Numbered from the stretch's first letter, positions 8,789-18,200 are shown. The stretch: 64,000 bases of DNA from Rhodobacteraceae bacterium UBA6213 (GCA_002421605.1 DISJ01000003.1:124001-188000); one strand, 5' to 3'. The notes: generated by a model not told the origin, from the sequence alone. Program-made: numbers and translations.

Positions 8789-11452
8789 ATGGCCGTTGTC
8801 GTCGTCGAATCCCCAGCCAAGGCCAAGACGATCAACAAGTATCTCGGTTCTGATTACACCGTGTTGGCCTCTTATGGGCACGTGCGCGACCTGCCCGCCA
8901 AGGACGGATCGGTGGACACTGACGCGGATTTCGCAATGCAGTGGGAGGTGGCGGCGGAAAGCCGCAAGCACATTCGCGCGATTACGGATGCGCTGAAAAC
9001 CGACGACGAGTTGATCCTTGCAACTGACCCTGATCGTGAGGGCGAGGCGATTTCGTGGCACTTGCAAGAGGTGCTGGCGAGCGCGCTGAAAAAGGGCAAG
9101 AAGGTTAGCCGCGTCACGTTCAACGCGATCACCAAGGCCGCCGTTACCGAGGCGATGGCGCATCCGCGACAGGTGGATACGGCGCTGGTCGAGGCTTACC
9201 TTGCGCGGCGCGCGCTGGACTATCTGGTGGGGTTCAACCTTAGCCCGGTGCTGTGGCGCAAGTTGCCGGGGGCGAAATCGGCGGGGCGCGTGCAATCGGT
9301 CTGCCTGCGCCTGATCGTTGAGCGCGAGATGGAGATCGAAGCGTTCCGCGCCCGCGAATACTGGAGCGTGCGGGCCGATCTTGCCACCCCCAAGGGGCAG
9401 CATTACGAGGCCCGCCTGACCGTGCTGGGCGCGCGCAAGCTAGAGAAATTCGACATTGCGAGCACCGCCGCGGCCGACCTTGCGGTGCAAGCCGTAACCT
9501 CGCGCGCTTTCGCGGTGAAATCGGTTGAGGCCAAGCCTGCCACGCGCAACCCTTGGGCGCCGTTCATGACCTCGACCTTGCAGCAAGAGGCGAGCCGCAA
9601 GTTCGGCATTGGCGCCAAGGCGTGCATGTCGGCGGCGCAGCGGCTGTACGAGGGCGGGCACATCACCTACATGCGAACCGATGGCATCGACATGGCCCCC
9701 GAAGCGGTGATGGCCGCGCGCGATGAAATCAAGCGCCGCTTCGGTGATGCCTATGTGCCCGCGAACCCGCGGATGTACAAGAACAAGGCCAAGAACGCAC
9801 AGGAAGCGCACGAATGTATCCGCCCGACCGATATGGCCGCCGCGCCCGAATCCTTGCACCTAGAGGCCGATCAGCGCCGACTGTATGATCTGATCTGGAA
9901 GCGCACGATTGCAAGCCAGATGGAAGCGGCGCGGCTGGAACGCACCACGGTGGATGTTGCCAGCCCCGATGGCGAGGTCGAGTTGCGCGCCACTGGTCAA
10001 GTGTTGCTGTTTGACGGGTTCCTGAAGGTTTACGATGAGGGCCGCGACGATGACGAAGGCGAGGATGGCGCGCGCCTGCCCGCCATTCAGGCTGGTGAGG
10101 TTGCCCAAAAGCACGCGATCACGCCCGAGCAGCATTTTACCCAAGCACCGCCGCGCTACACCGAAGCGACGTTGGTGAAGCGGATGGAAGAGCTGGGGAT
10201 CGGGCGGCCCTCGACCTATGCCAGCATCGTCACCACGATTCAGGACCGCGGCTACGTGACAAAAGACAAAAACCGCCTGGTGGCCGCCGATACCGGGCGT
10301 CTCGTCACGGCGTTTCTGACCAACTATTTCGGCAAATACGTCGAATACGACTTTACCGCTGACCTTGAAGATCAGCTTGACGATATTTCGGCAGGCTCGC
10401 GCGACTACAAAGAGGTTCTGGCGCGGTTCTGGCGCGATTTTGCGGCAGCGATCGCGGAAACCTCGAATCTGCGCATGAGCGAGGTGTTGGAAAAGATCGA
10501 CGAAGTGCTGGCGCCGCACCTTTACCCGTTGCGCGAGGACGGTGGCGACCCGCGGCTTTGCCCCTTGTGCGGCAAGGGGCGGCTGAGCATGCGCACGGCG
10601 CGGTCGGGGGGCGCCTTCATCGGCTGTTCCGGTTACCCCGAGTGCCGCTTTACCCGACCGCTTTCTGCGCCGAACGGCGAAGCGGCGGCGCTTGACGGCA
10701 AGGTGCTGGGCGAGGACGCGGGCGAAGCTGTCACCCTGCGCGCCGGGCGCTTTGGCCCCTATGTGCAAAAGGGAGAGCCGAGCGAGGAAAGCCCCAAGCC
10801 GCCGCGCGCCAGCCTGCCCAAGGGCTGGGCATCCGAAAGCATCGACCTTGAACGGGCGCTGGCGCTGTTGTCGCTGCCGCGTCCGGTGGGAAACCACCCC
10901 GAGGACGGAGTGCTGATCGAGGCGGGGATCGGGCGCTATGGCCCCTATATCAAGCATGCTTCGAGCTATGCGAACCTCAAGGACGCTGACGAGGTCTTCA
11001 CCATCGGTATGAACCGCGCGCTTGAAGTGCTGGCACAAAAGGCCGCGCGCGGGCCGGGGCGCGGTGCTACCACTGCGGCGCTGGCCAACCTTGGCGAGCA
11101 CCCAGACGGCGGCGAGGTGGTGGTGATGCCGGGGCGTTATGGGCCCTATGTGAAATGGGGCAAGATTAATGCCACGGTGCCTGCCGGGGTCGCACCCGAG
11201 GCGCTGACGCTTGCCGAAGCGCTGCCGCTATTGGCCGAACGCGCCGCGAAAAGCGGCAAGGGCAAAGCAGCTAAGCCGAAGGCGGCGGCAAAACCAAAAG
11301 CGAAAGCCAAGCCGAAAGCAGCAGCAAAATCGAAGGCTGCGGCCAAGCCGAAAGCCGCCGCAAAACCCAAGGCTGCGGCAAAGCCAAAGGCCGCCGCGAA
11401 GCCAAAAACAGCAGCAAAACCTAAGGCCGCGACCGCGTCGGAGCAGGGCTGA
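8789..11452 (+). CDS. topA: DNA topoisomerase I (type IA)
   Basis: An 887-residue type IA topoisomerase that relaxes negative supercoils. The N-terminus is the Toprim domain (VVVESPAKAKTI and ATDPDREGEAISW, metal-binding acidic residues). The catalytic tyrosine is Y294 in ITYMRTDG. After the core, a four-cysteine zinc-ribbon begins near residue 591 (CPLCGKG with CSGYPEC), followed by three copies of a GRxGPYvk repeat. The last 60 residues are a Lys/Ala/Pro tail. The ATG at 8789 starts the conserved MAVVVVES sequence; upstream in-frame codons overlap the divergent secreted-protein gene and are rejected. dprA, often next to topA, is not adjacent here. Confidence 0.95.
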   Translation: MAVVVVESPAKAKTINKYLGSDYTVLASYGHVRDLPAKDGSVDTDADFAMQWEVAAESRKHIRAITDALKTDDELILATDPDREGEAISWHLQEVLASALKKGKKVSRVTFNAITKAAVTEAMAHPRQVDTALVEAYLARRALDYLVGFNLSPVLWRKLPGAKSAGRVQSVCLRLIVEREMEIEAFRAREYWSVRADLATPKGQHYEARLTVLGARKLEKFDIASTAAADLAVQAVTSRAFAVKSVEAKPATRNPWAPFMTSTLQQEASRKFGIGAKACMSAAQRLYEGGHITYMRTDGIDMAPEAVMAARDEIKRRFGDAYVPANPRMYKNKAKNAQEAHECIRPTDMAAAPESLHLEADQRRLYDLIWKRTIASQMEAARLERTTVDVASPDGEVELRATGQVLLFDGFLKVYDEGRDDDEGEDGARLPAIQAGEVAQKHAITPEQHFTQAPPRYTEATLVKRMEELGIGRPSTYASIVTTIQDRGYVTKDKNRLVAADTGRLVTAFLTNYFGKYVEYDFTADLEDQLDDISAGSRDYKEVLARFWRDFAAAIAETSNLRMSEVLEKIDEVLAPHLYPLREDGGDPRLCPLCGKGRLSMRTARSGGAFIGCSGYPECRFTRPLSAPNGEAAALDGKVLGEDAGEAVTLRAGRFGPYVQKGEPSEESPKPPRASLPKGWASESIDLERALALLSLPRPVGNHPEDGVLIEAGIGRYGPYIKHASSYANLKDADEVFTIGMNRALEVLAQKAARGPGRGATTAALANLGEHPDGGEVVVMPGRYGPYVKWGKINATVPAGVAPEALTLAEALPLLAERAAKSGKGKAAKPKAAAKPKAKAKPKAAAKSKAAAKPKAAAKPKAAAKPKAAAKPKTAAKPKAATASEQG
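11265..11449 (+). repeat. Lys-Pro-Lys-Ala repeat encoding the topA C-terminal tail
   Basis: About 60 codons repeat a five- to six-residue unit of the form AAKPKA roughly ten times, with minor variants (AKAKPK, AAKSKA, AAKPKT). Silent codon differences between units show that this is an aged tandem repeat rather than a recent duplication. Such histone-H1-like tails add non-specific DNA binding in several bacterial topoisomerases. Confidence 0.85.
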
Positions 11453-11702
11453 ATCCCCTGCCCGGCGGCAAAAGGGTTGCTTTTTCCTCATAATACGTTT
11501 ACGACATGACTTGTCGGATTTGAGCGCCCTTCAGGGGTGCCTGTGTGTGTGCTGACACAAGCGCACGCGTCCATTGATCCCGACGCACGCCCTGGCGCTC
11601 TGATTTAGGGCATTTGTCCGGGAACAAGCAGCCATAGGGTCATAGGTGTATGCGGTGCACCGTTGACCGTTCGTTTTTAACCGCGAACCAAGGAGACAAC
11701 AT

Positions 11703-12704
11703 ATGGGGAAGCACACCGCTTCAACCTGGCTTGCCGCCATTCTGTGCACCGTTGCCGCGCCGGCATTGGCGCAGCAAGAGTGTGGCAAAGTTTCGATTGC
11801 TGAAATGAACTGGGCCTCGGCAGGCGTTGCCGCACAGGTCGACAAGATCATCCTCGAAGCCGGTTACGGCTGCGATGTCGAGCTTGTGAGCGGCGACACG
11901 ATGCCCACCTTTACCTCGATGAACGAAAAGGGCGAGCCTGATATGGCGCCCGAGCTTTGGGTCAACGCGGTTCGCACCGCGCTTGACACTGCGGTCGCCG
12001 AAAACCGCCTCGTGATTGCAGCACCGATGCTGCAAGATGGCGGCGTCGAAGGCTGGTGGGTTCCCAAATACATCGTTGATGCGCACCCCGAGATCACCAC
12101 TGTCGAGGCCGCGCTGGCGCGCCCCGATCTTTTCCCTGCGCCCGAAGACGCAAGCCGTGGCGCCGTGCATAATTGCCCGTCAGGGTGGAACTGCCAGATT
12201 TCGACCGAAAACCTTTATCGCGCTTTGAATGCCGAGGAAAAAGGCTTCGATCTGGTCGATACCGGTTCGGCCGCAGGGCTTGACGGATCAATCGCAGGCG
12301 CGTTTGCGCGTAACCAAGGGTGGCTTGGCTACTACTGGGCGCCGACTTCGATTCTGGGCCAATACGAGATGGTGCAACTTGATTTCGGTGTGCCCCTCGA
12401 CAAAGCAGAGTGGGACGCGTGCACCTCGCAGCCCGATTGCCCCGAGCCCAAGGTCAACTCGTACCCGGTGGCTGAGGTCTTTACTGTCGTGACCCCTAGC
12501 TTTGCCGAAAAAGCTGGCGTGTCAATGGATTACGTCAAGACCCGCAAATGGGACAACCAGACTGTCGGTCAAGTGCTGGCTTGGAAAGACGAGAACCAAG
12601 GCACCAACGAGGATGCGGCTTATTACTTCCTCGAAAACTACACCGATATGTGGCATACTTGGGTTCCCGCGGATATTGCGGCCAAGGTCGATAGCGCAAT
12701 CTAA
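11703..12704 (+). CDS. proX: Glycine betaine/proline-type ABC transporter substrate-binding protein
   Basis: A 333-residue periplasmic binding protein of the OpuAC/ProX family. A signal peptide ends at APALAQ (around residue 24), and AAGGAGA precedes the ATG. The mature part is rich in Trp and Tyr at places expected for the aromatic cage that holds trimethylammonium groups (EMNWASAG, EGWWVPK, GYYWAP). An internal pair of cysteines (NCPSGWNC) is seen near residue 160. It delivers a compatible solute such as glycine betaine, choline or dimethylsulfoniopropionate to the permease and ATPase downstream; the exact substrate cannot be read from sequence. A strong terminator-like hairpin separates it from the permease gene. 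Confidence 0.85.
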   Translation: MGKHTASTWLAAILCTVAAPALAQQECGKVSIAEMNWASAGVAAQVDKIILEAGYGCDVELVSGDTMPTFTSMNEKGEPDMAPELWVNAVRTALDTAVAENRLVIAAPMLQDGGVEGWWVPKYIVDAHPEITTVEAALARPDLFPAPEDASRGAVHNCPSGWNCQISTENLYRALNAEEKGFDLVDTGSAAGLDGSIAGAFARNQGWLGYYWAPTSILGQYEMVQLDFGVPLDKAEWDACTSQPDCPEPKVNSYPVAEVFTVVTPSFAEKAGVSMDYVKTRKWDNQTVGQVLAWKDENQGTNEDAAYYFLENYTDMWHTWVPADIAAKVDSAI

Positions 12705-12722
12705 GCGCAACACAAGACCAAG

Positions 12723-12750
12723 GGGCGGGAAGCAACTTTCCCGCCCTTTT
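12723..12750 (+). terminator. Intrinsic terminator/attenuator between binding-protein and permease genes
   Basis: GGGCGGGAA (12723-12731) pairs with TTCCCGCCC (12738-12746) and is followed by TTTT. It sits inside what looks like one operon, so it probably causes partial termination and higher dosage of the binding protein. Confidence 0.8.
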
Positions 12751-12818
12751 CATTCTCTCTCCCATTTTGACGCTTCGCCGTGGCGCACTGATTGAACGGC
12801 CCGACAAAGGATACCTAG

Positions 12819-13730
12819 ATGGCAACCACATGCTGGGGACTGCCCGAGGCGCTTTGCGCCTTTCCCGCGATAGATACGACAACCATGCGCGAAATGCGCC
12901 GCACCATCGACACCGGCTTTCGCGGACTGGTGCGCGAATGGTCTGATGTAATCGACGCCGCCACGGCGCCTCTTCAAAGCTTTCTCAACGTTCTTGAGCA
13001 CAGCTTTGTAGATGCACCTTGGGTGGTCGTGCTGCTGGTATTGCTAGCAGTGGTTTGGGCCGCCAGCCGAAGCTGGAAAACCGTGCTGGGCGCGGCGCTG
13101 GCGATGTTTGCCATCGGCTGGGTCGGACTTTGGGAAGACACGATGGTGACGCTGGCGATGGTCACCGTTTGCACCGTGTTCGCAGTAGCACTTGGTCTGC
13201 CGGTCGGCATTTTTGCGGCACGCTCGGACCGTGTGCAAAGCATCGTCAACCCGGTGCTTGACGTGATGCAGACCATGCCGAGCTTTGTGTATCTGATCCC
13301 GGTTGTGGTGATTTTTGGCATCGGCAAGGTGCCGGGCATGATCGCGGTTGTGATTTACGCAGTGCCGCCGATGATCCGCCTGACCAGCCTTGGCATTCGC
13401 CTGGTTGACCGCGAGGTGACCGAAGCGGCCGACGCCTTTGGCTCTTCAGCGCGCCAGAAGCTTTGGAACGTGCAGTTGCCGCTGGCGCTGCCGACGATCA
13501 TGACCGGGGTCAACCAGACTATCATGATGTCGCTGGCGATGGTCGTGGTGGCCTCGATGGTTGGTGTCGGCGGACTTGGCCGCAACGTCTTGCAGGCGAT
13601 TAACAACCAGTTCTTCACGATCGGTTTCTTGAACGGTTTCGCATTGGTCGCGATTGCCATCATCTTTGACCGTACCAGCCAAGCCTTTGGCAAACGGCTG
13701 CAAAAGCATCGGGAGGCGGGTCATGAATGA
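12819..13730 (+). CDS. proW: Glycine betaine/proline-type ABC transporter permease
   Basis: A 303-residue inner-membrane permease with a roughly 70-residue N-terminal extension, then about six transmembrane helices. The EAA loop that contacts the ATPase is visible as EVTEAADAFGSSARQKLWNVQLP near residues 200-222 (read in two parts: EVTEAADAFGSS and RQKLWNVQLP). It is preceded by AAAGGA. The gene ends by overlapping the ATPase start by eight bases, so the two are coupled. It forms the channel of the betaine-type importer together with the flanking genes. Confidence 0.87.
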   Translation: MATTCWGLPEALCAFPAIDTTTMREMRRTIDTGFRGLVREWSDVIDAATAPLQSFLNVLEHSFVDAPWVVVLLVLLAVVWAASRSWKTVLGAALAMFAIGWVGLWEDTMVTLAMVTVCTVFAVALGLPVGIFAARSDRVQSIVNPVLDVMQTMPSFVYLIPVVVIFGIGKVPGMIAVVIYAVPPMIRLTSLGIRLVDREVTEAADAFGSSARQKLWNVQLPLALPTIMTGVNQTIMMSLAMVVVASMVGVGGLGRNVLQAINNQFFTIGFLNGFALVAIAIIFDRTSQAFGKRLQKHREAGHE

Positions 13731-14823
13731 GGTCGCAAGCACCATGCAACACGTAAGCACCAACATCGACCCCGATATCGATCCCGATCGCGAGGGCATC
13801 GAAATCCGCGATCTTTACAAGATCTTCGGTCCCGACGCGAAGCGCCACATCGCCGCCGTAAAGGCCGGGATGGGCAAGGACGAGTTGAACAGCAAGTATA
13901 GCCATGTGCTGGGCTTGCAAAATATCAACCTGTCGATGCCGGGCGGCAAGATCACGGTCATCATGGGGCTTTCGGGCTCTGGGAAATCGACGCTGATCCG
14001 CCACATCAACGGGCTGATCGAGCCGACAGTGGGCGAAGTGATCTATGATGGGGACGACGTTTGCAAAATGTCGCCCATAGAGCTTCGCAGTTTTCGGCGG
14101 TTGAAAACCGCGATGGTGTTTCAGCGCTTTGCGTTGCTGCCGCACCGGACCGTGCTGGAAAATACCCGCTACGGGCTGGATATTCAGGGCATCGCGCATT
14201 CGAAAAGCGAACCGATGGCGCAGCACTGGATCGAACGTGTCGGGCTGAAAGGCTATGAGCGCCACTATCCCGCGCAGCTTTCGGGCGGAATGCAGCAGCG
14301 TGTGGGCCTTGCGCGCGCGCTGGCCAACGATGCAGACATCTTGTTGATGGACGAGGCGTTTTCGGCGCTCGACCCGCTGATCCGCATGGATATGCAGGCG
14401 ATCTTGCTGGAATTGCAGGAAGAGCTGCACAAGACCATCGTCTTCATCACGCACGACCTCGACGAGGCATTGCGGCTTGGCGACAAGATCGCAATCCTGC
14501 GCGATGGCGCGCTGGAACAGGTGGGCACCGGGCAGGACATCGTGCTTGGGCCGGCCAATGAATACATCGCCTCGTTCGTGCGCGATGTGAATCGCGGCAG
14601 GGTTGTGCAAGCTGCCACCATCGCGCGGCCGCGTGAAGAGGGCGAAGAGCTGCCCTCGTTGAGTGTGCCGGGGCAAATGGTGCTGGAAAAGGTCGCACGG
14701 AAAATGACCAAGGCCGACACCACGGTGGCCCATGTGGTTGGGCGCAAGGGCAAATCGCTGGGCATCGTCGATCTGTCGACGCTGCTGGGTTCGCTGGTCA
14801 CGCCCGCCACCGCCGAAGATTAA
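13723..14823 (+). CDS. proV: Glycine betaine/proline-type ABC transporter ATP-binding protein
   Basis: A 366-residue ABC ATPase with Walker A GLSGSGKST, Q-loop VFQRFALLPH, signature LSGGMQQRVGLARAL, Walker B DILLMDEAFSALDP and switch His in VFITHDLDEA. The ATG at 13723, with GGGAGG upstream, is preferred; it overlaps the permease stop. The N-terminal extension IYKIFG-like segment and the insertion before Walker A are as in ProV. Only about 100 residues follow the nucleotide-binding domain, enough for a single reduced CBS-like segment rather than the tandem CBS pair of E. coli ProV. The operon order X-W-V is the reverse of the enteric V-W-X order. Confidence 0.9.
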   Translation: MNEVASTMQHVSTNIDPDIDPDREGIEIRDLYKIFGPDAKRHIAAVKAGMGKDELNSKYSHVLGLQNINLSMPGGKITVIMGLSGSGKSTLIRHINGLIEPTVGEVIYDGDDVCKMSPIELRSFRRLKTAMVFQRFALLPHRTVLENTRYGLDIQGIAHSKSEPMAQHWIERVGLKGYERHYPAQLSGGMQQRVGLARALANDADILLMDEAFSALDPLIRMDMQAILLELQEELHKTIVFITHDLDEALRLGDKIAILRDGALEQVGTGQDIVLGPANEYIASFVRDVNRGRVVQAATIARPREEGEELPSLSVPGQMVLEKVARKMTKADTTVAHVVGRKGKSLGIVDLSTLLGSLVTPATAED

Positions 14824-14829
14824 AATTGC

Positions 14830-14854
14830 CGGGCGGGGGCACCCCCCCCGCCCG
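14830..14854. terminator. GC-rich convergent hairpin
   Basis: GGGCGGGGG (14831-14839) pairs with CCCCCGCCC (14845-14853), between the convergent ABC ATPase gene and the phospholipase-D-family gene. There is no clear T-run on either side, so it may act as a pause or processing hairpin for both transcripts. Confidence 0.55.
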
Positions 14855-14858
14855 CTTG

Positions 14859-16718
14859 CTAAAAGAGCCGCCGGATCGCCGGAATGGACATCAGCGCGCG
14901 CAAGACGACCGGCACATTGACATCGCTTGGTGCCACAACGCCCCGCGCCGCATAACCCTCAATCACCGCTTGCAGCCGTGCGATCAGCGTGGGGTCGAGA
15001 ATCATCATCCCGTTTTCGGTATCGTGCAAGAAGCTGCGCTGGTTCATGTTGGTCGAACCGACCACCGCCAACTCGCCATCAAACACATAGATCTTGGTGT
15101 GCAGTGTGCGCGGTGCGGGATCATAGCCGATGATCGTGTAAAGATCGGCAAGCTCTTCAAAGAACAACTGGTTGAGCGCGGCCGAAAAGGCCCCGGCCGG
15201 CTCGTCTATATCCATCCGTGCGATCACGCGCACGTCGACCCCGCGCGCGGCGGCGCGGCGCAGGGCCGCATCTAACGTTGGCGTTAGGTTCAGAAACGGC
15301 GCGGTGAACAGGATGCTTTCCTGCGCGGCGTCGATCAGTTCGATGAAAAGCTGCTCGAGCGCGTAATCGTCGGCGTAAGGCACCGAAACGAAATGCCGCA
15401 TCGCCTGTGCGGCCACGCCACCGGGCGCGTTGGTGGAAAAATGGCGCGATTGCTGGCTGTCGGCATCGCGCAGCCAGAATGCCGACAGCTGCGCCACAAG
15501 CGCGCGCACCGTGACGTTGCCCGAAAACTCTATCTCGAAGTCCTGATAGGGCAGGAAAAAGCTTAGCGTCAGCTGCCTATTGACGTCGTAGTCGCGCAGG
15601 AACGGATAGTCGGAAAGGTCGCGCGGGGCGTCAAAGACAAAGGGATCGTGCAGGTTGCGCCCACCGGTAATGAAGCGCGAAAGTGCTGGGTTGCGCGCCA
15701 GTGTGGCAAACACCTTGACGTGCTGATCGCGGTGGATCGCGTGCAGAGGGTTCTCGAGATCGGGTGCGGTGGTGCTATCCCATCGATAAAGTTGCAGCTG
15801 CACGTTGGGGTAGCGCGCCGCGAGGTCTTCGTAAATTGCGCGGTCACGCGGCAGCATCAGCACATCGGTCACCAGTATCCGCACCGTGGCGCCTCTGGCG
15901 GCGTGGTATGCGAGCATGCGCGAGATCATGTAGCCCGAATAATCGGCGCGCAGGTTCAGATAGGAAATCCAGATCACGTCGAGCTGTGGCGCGTGAGCAA
16001 AGTCTATCGGCGCAAGCGGATCACCCGCATCAAGCGTGGCTTGCGACAGCTGCGCGCCTGTCAACGCCTCGACCTTGGCGTTGAAGGCATCGCGCGCGTC
16101 GCCCAAAAGCCGGGGCGTGCCCGGTGCCAGATCGCAGCTAAGCGACAGGGTGCGCGGCGCGTAATAGACGCGCTGCAACGGAGTCAGGCGTGCCGGATCG
16201 GGCAAGTTGCAGATGTCGTTTCGGGAATCGAGGGCTGCAAGGGCCGGGTTGGCCCATTCTTCGCGCTCGATCTGCATCTGATAGGCGGGCGCGCCCTGAG
16301 GTTGCAGCGAAAGCGTGCAGCGGCGCGTTGCAAGCGACGGTTCCAGCCACACCTCGCCGCGCGAGCGATGCGCAAGCGTTACTGCAAAAGGCGCGCCCGC
16401 CGCGAAGGATTGCACCGCCGGGTCACTGGTTTTCTGGCGCACGGCCACCGCACCGTCGCAACTGCCTGAAACCTGAAGCGGGCCATTTGCCACTGAATAC
16501 AGCGCCACGCTGATGCGCGTGGCATCAACGCCCGAAAAGCGGAACGGCAGCGCATCAGCGGCGGGACCGCTGGCGGAAAGGTAAAGGTGGGATTGCACAT
16601 GCCGCGCGGGTTCAGCACCTGACGTGGCCAGAGTCTTGTCACCGCCGAGCCCGCTGCATCCCGCCACCGACAGAACCAAAAAAAGGGCGAACAAACAGCG
16701 CAAGGAAGTTCCTTTCAT
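14859..16718 (-). CDS. Phospholipase D/cardiolipin-synthase-family lipoprotein
   Basis: A 619-residue protein starting at ATG 16718 with a lipoprotein signal peptide whose lipobox is LSVAGC. About 200 residues of unrecognised, probably beta-rich sequence precede the PLD part. The second HKD motif is complete (HTKIYVFDGELAVVGSTNMN). The first is degenerate: HVKVF lacks the Asp eight residues after the His, although GGRNLHD follows as in PLD repeats. The architecture of two PLD repeats fits cardiolipin-synthase-like (ClsC/YmdC-type) or other phospholipid-processing enzymes on the periplasmic face of a membrane. It is convergent with the betaine transporter and divergent from scoA. Confidence 0.75.
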   Translation of the reverse strand: MKGTSLRCLFALFLVLSVAGCSGLGGDKTLATSGAEPARHVQSHLYLSASGPAADALPFRFSGVDATRISVALYSVANGPLQVSGSCDGAVAVRQKTSDPAVQSFAAGAPFAVTLAHRSRGEVWLEPSLATRRCTLSLQPQGAPAYQMQIEREEWANPALAALDSRNDICNLPDPARLTPLQRVYYAPRTLSLSCDLAPGTPRLLGDARDAFNAKVEALTGAQLSQATLDAGDPLAPIDFAHAPQLDVIWISYLNLRADYSGYMISRMLAYHAARGATVRILVTDVLMLPRDRAIYEDLAARYPNVQLQLYRWDSTTAPDLENPLHAIHRDQHVKVFATLARNPALSRFITGGRNLHDPFVFDAPRDLSDYPFLRDYDVNRQLTLSFFLPYQDFEIEFSGNVTVRALVAQLSAFWLRDADSQQSRHFSTNAPGGVAAQAMRHFVSVPYADDYALEQLFIELIDAAQESILFTAPFLNLTPTLDAALRRAAARGVDVRVIARMDIDEPAGAFSAALNQLFFEELADLYTIIGYDPAPRTLHTKIYVFDGELAVVGSTNMNQRSFLHDTENGMMILDPTLIARLQAVIEGYAARGVVAPSDVNVPVVLRALMSIPAIRRLF

Positions 16719-16855
16719 CTGCAGGATTTTTGCCCAGCCGCGAGGCAAGCGCAAGGATTCGTGACACTTCGCCCCAACCCTGCCGCGGCGCGGCAATTGA
16801 CTTGCCGCGCGCTGCGCGTCACAACTTTGCCAACCGATATTGGGGGGAGTATCCG

Positions 16856-17551
16856 ATGAAGAAGGTCTTTGACAGCGCCTCGGCGGCGCTTGACGGGCTG
16901 CTGCACGACGGCATGACGATTGCCGCAGGGGGCTTTGGCCTGTGCGGCATACCCGAATTGCTTATTGCCGCCATCAAAGAGGCCGGAACGCGCGACATCA
17001 CGATCGCCTCCAACAACTGCGGGGTGGATGATTTCGGGCTGGGTGTGCTGCTGGCAACGCGGCAGATCAAGAAGATGCAATCATCCTATGTGGGCGAAAA
17101 CGCCGAATTCATGCGCCAGTACCTTTCGGGCGAGCTGGAGCTGGAATTCAACCCGCAAGGCACGCTGGCCGAGCGGATGCGGGCGGGCGGCGCGGGGATT
17201 CCGGGGTTTTACACCAAGACCGGGGTTGGCACGGTGATTGCCGAGGGCAAGGAGCACAAGGATTTTGGCGGCGAGACCTATATTCTGGAAACCGGAATCG
17301 TGGTCGATCTGGCAATCGTCAAGGCGTGGAGGGCCGACACCTCGGGCAACCTCGTATTCCGCAAAACGGCGCGCAACTTCAACGTGCCAGCCGCCACCTG
17401 CGGCCGGGTCTGCGTGGCTGAGGTGGAAGAAATCGTGCCGGTGGGCAGTCTTGACCCCGATTGCATCCACCTGCCCGGCATCTACGTGCACCGCATCATT
17501 CAGGGCACGCACGAAAAACGCATCGAACAACGCACGGTGAGGAGCGCCTGA
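16856..17551 (+). CDS. scoA: Succinyl-CoA:3-ketoacid CoA transferase subunit A
   Basis: A 231-residue alpha subunit of the class I CoA transferases. The N-terminal glycine-rich segment GMTIAAGGFGLCGIPELLI is the family CoA-binding signature, and the length is standard. GGGGGGAG precedes the ATG at 16856. The enzyme moves CoA from succinyl-CoA to acetoacetate, allowing use of ketone bodies and PHB breakdown products. It is followed after one base by scoB, and the two form a heterodimeric unit that ends at a strong terminator. Confidence 0.93.
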   Translation: MKKVFDSASAALDGLLHDGMTIAAGGFGLCGIPELLIAAIKEAGTRDITIASNNCGVDDFGLGVLLATRQIKKMQSSYVGENAEFMRQYLSGELELEFNPQGTLAERMRAGGAGIPGFYTKTGVGTVIAEGKEHKDFGGETYILETGIVVDLAIVKAWRADTSGNLVFRKTARNFNVPAATCGRVCVAEVEEIVPVGSLDPDCIHLPGIYVHRIIQGTHEKRIEQRTVRSA

Positions 17552-17552
17552 T

Positions 17553-18182
17553 ATGCCCTGGGATCGCAACCAACTGGCCGCGCGGGCGGCGAAGGAACTG
17601 CAAGACGGGATGTATGTGAACCTTGGCATCGGTATTCCGACGCTGGTGGCCAACTACATTCCCGAAGGCATGACGGTTACGCTGCAATCGGAAAACGGCA
17701 TGCTCGGCATCGGCCCGTTTCCGATTGCGGGCGAGGAAGACGCCGATCTGATCAACGCAGGCAAGCAGACGATCAGCGAATTGCCGCATTCGGCCTATTT
17801 CGATTCTGCGCAAAGCTTTGCGATGATCCGTGGCGGCAAGATCGCCATGGCGATTTTGGGCGCGATGGAAGTGTCTGAGGCGGGCGATCTGGCCAACTGG
17901 ATGATCCCCGGCAAGCTGGTCAAAGGCATGGGCGGGGCGATGGACCTTGTCGCGGGGGTGCGCCGCGTGGTCGTGGTGATGGACCACACCAACAAACACG
18001 GCGAATCGAAGGTGCTGCACGAATGCACGCTGCCGCTGACCGGCAAGGCCTGCGTGCACCGCATCATCACCAACCTCGGTGTGCTGGACGTGGTGCCGGG
18101 CGGGCTGAAAATTGTCGAGCTTGCTGACGACGTAAGCGAGGCGGAACTGCGCAAGGCGACTGAGGCGACGATTGTTGCCTAA
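17553..18182 (+). CDS. scoB: Succinyl-CoA:3-ketoacid CoA transferase subunit B
   Basis: A 209-residue beta subunit. The catalytic glutamate that forms the CoA thioester lies in SENGMLGIGP (near residue 48), and the C-terminal half has the usual NLGVLDV segment. The start codon is one base past the scoA stop, so they are co-translated. The gene links acetoacetate use to the TCA genes further right in the window through succinyl-CoA. Confidence 0.93.
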   Translation: MPWDRNQLAARAAKELQDGMYVNLGIGIPTLVANYIPEGMTVTLQSENGMLGIGPFPIAGEEDADLINAGKQTISELPHSAYFDSAQSFAMIRGGKIAMAILGAMEVSEAGDLANWMIPGKLVKGMGGAMDLVAGVRRVVVVMDHTNKHGESKVLHECTLPLTGKACVHRIITNLGVLDVVPGGLKIVELADDVSEAELRKATEATIVA

Positions 18183-18200
18183 GGTGAGATGACTGCATTG

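Noticed and set aside
14859..16469. Plus-strand frames opposite the PLD-family gene
   Set aside because: No motif or ribosome site; the minus strand has lipobox and HKD motifs.
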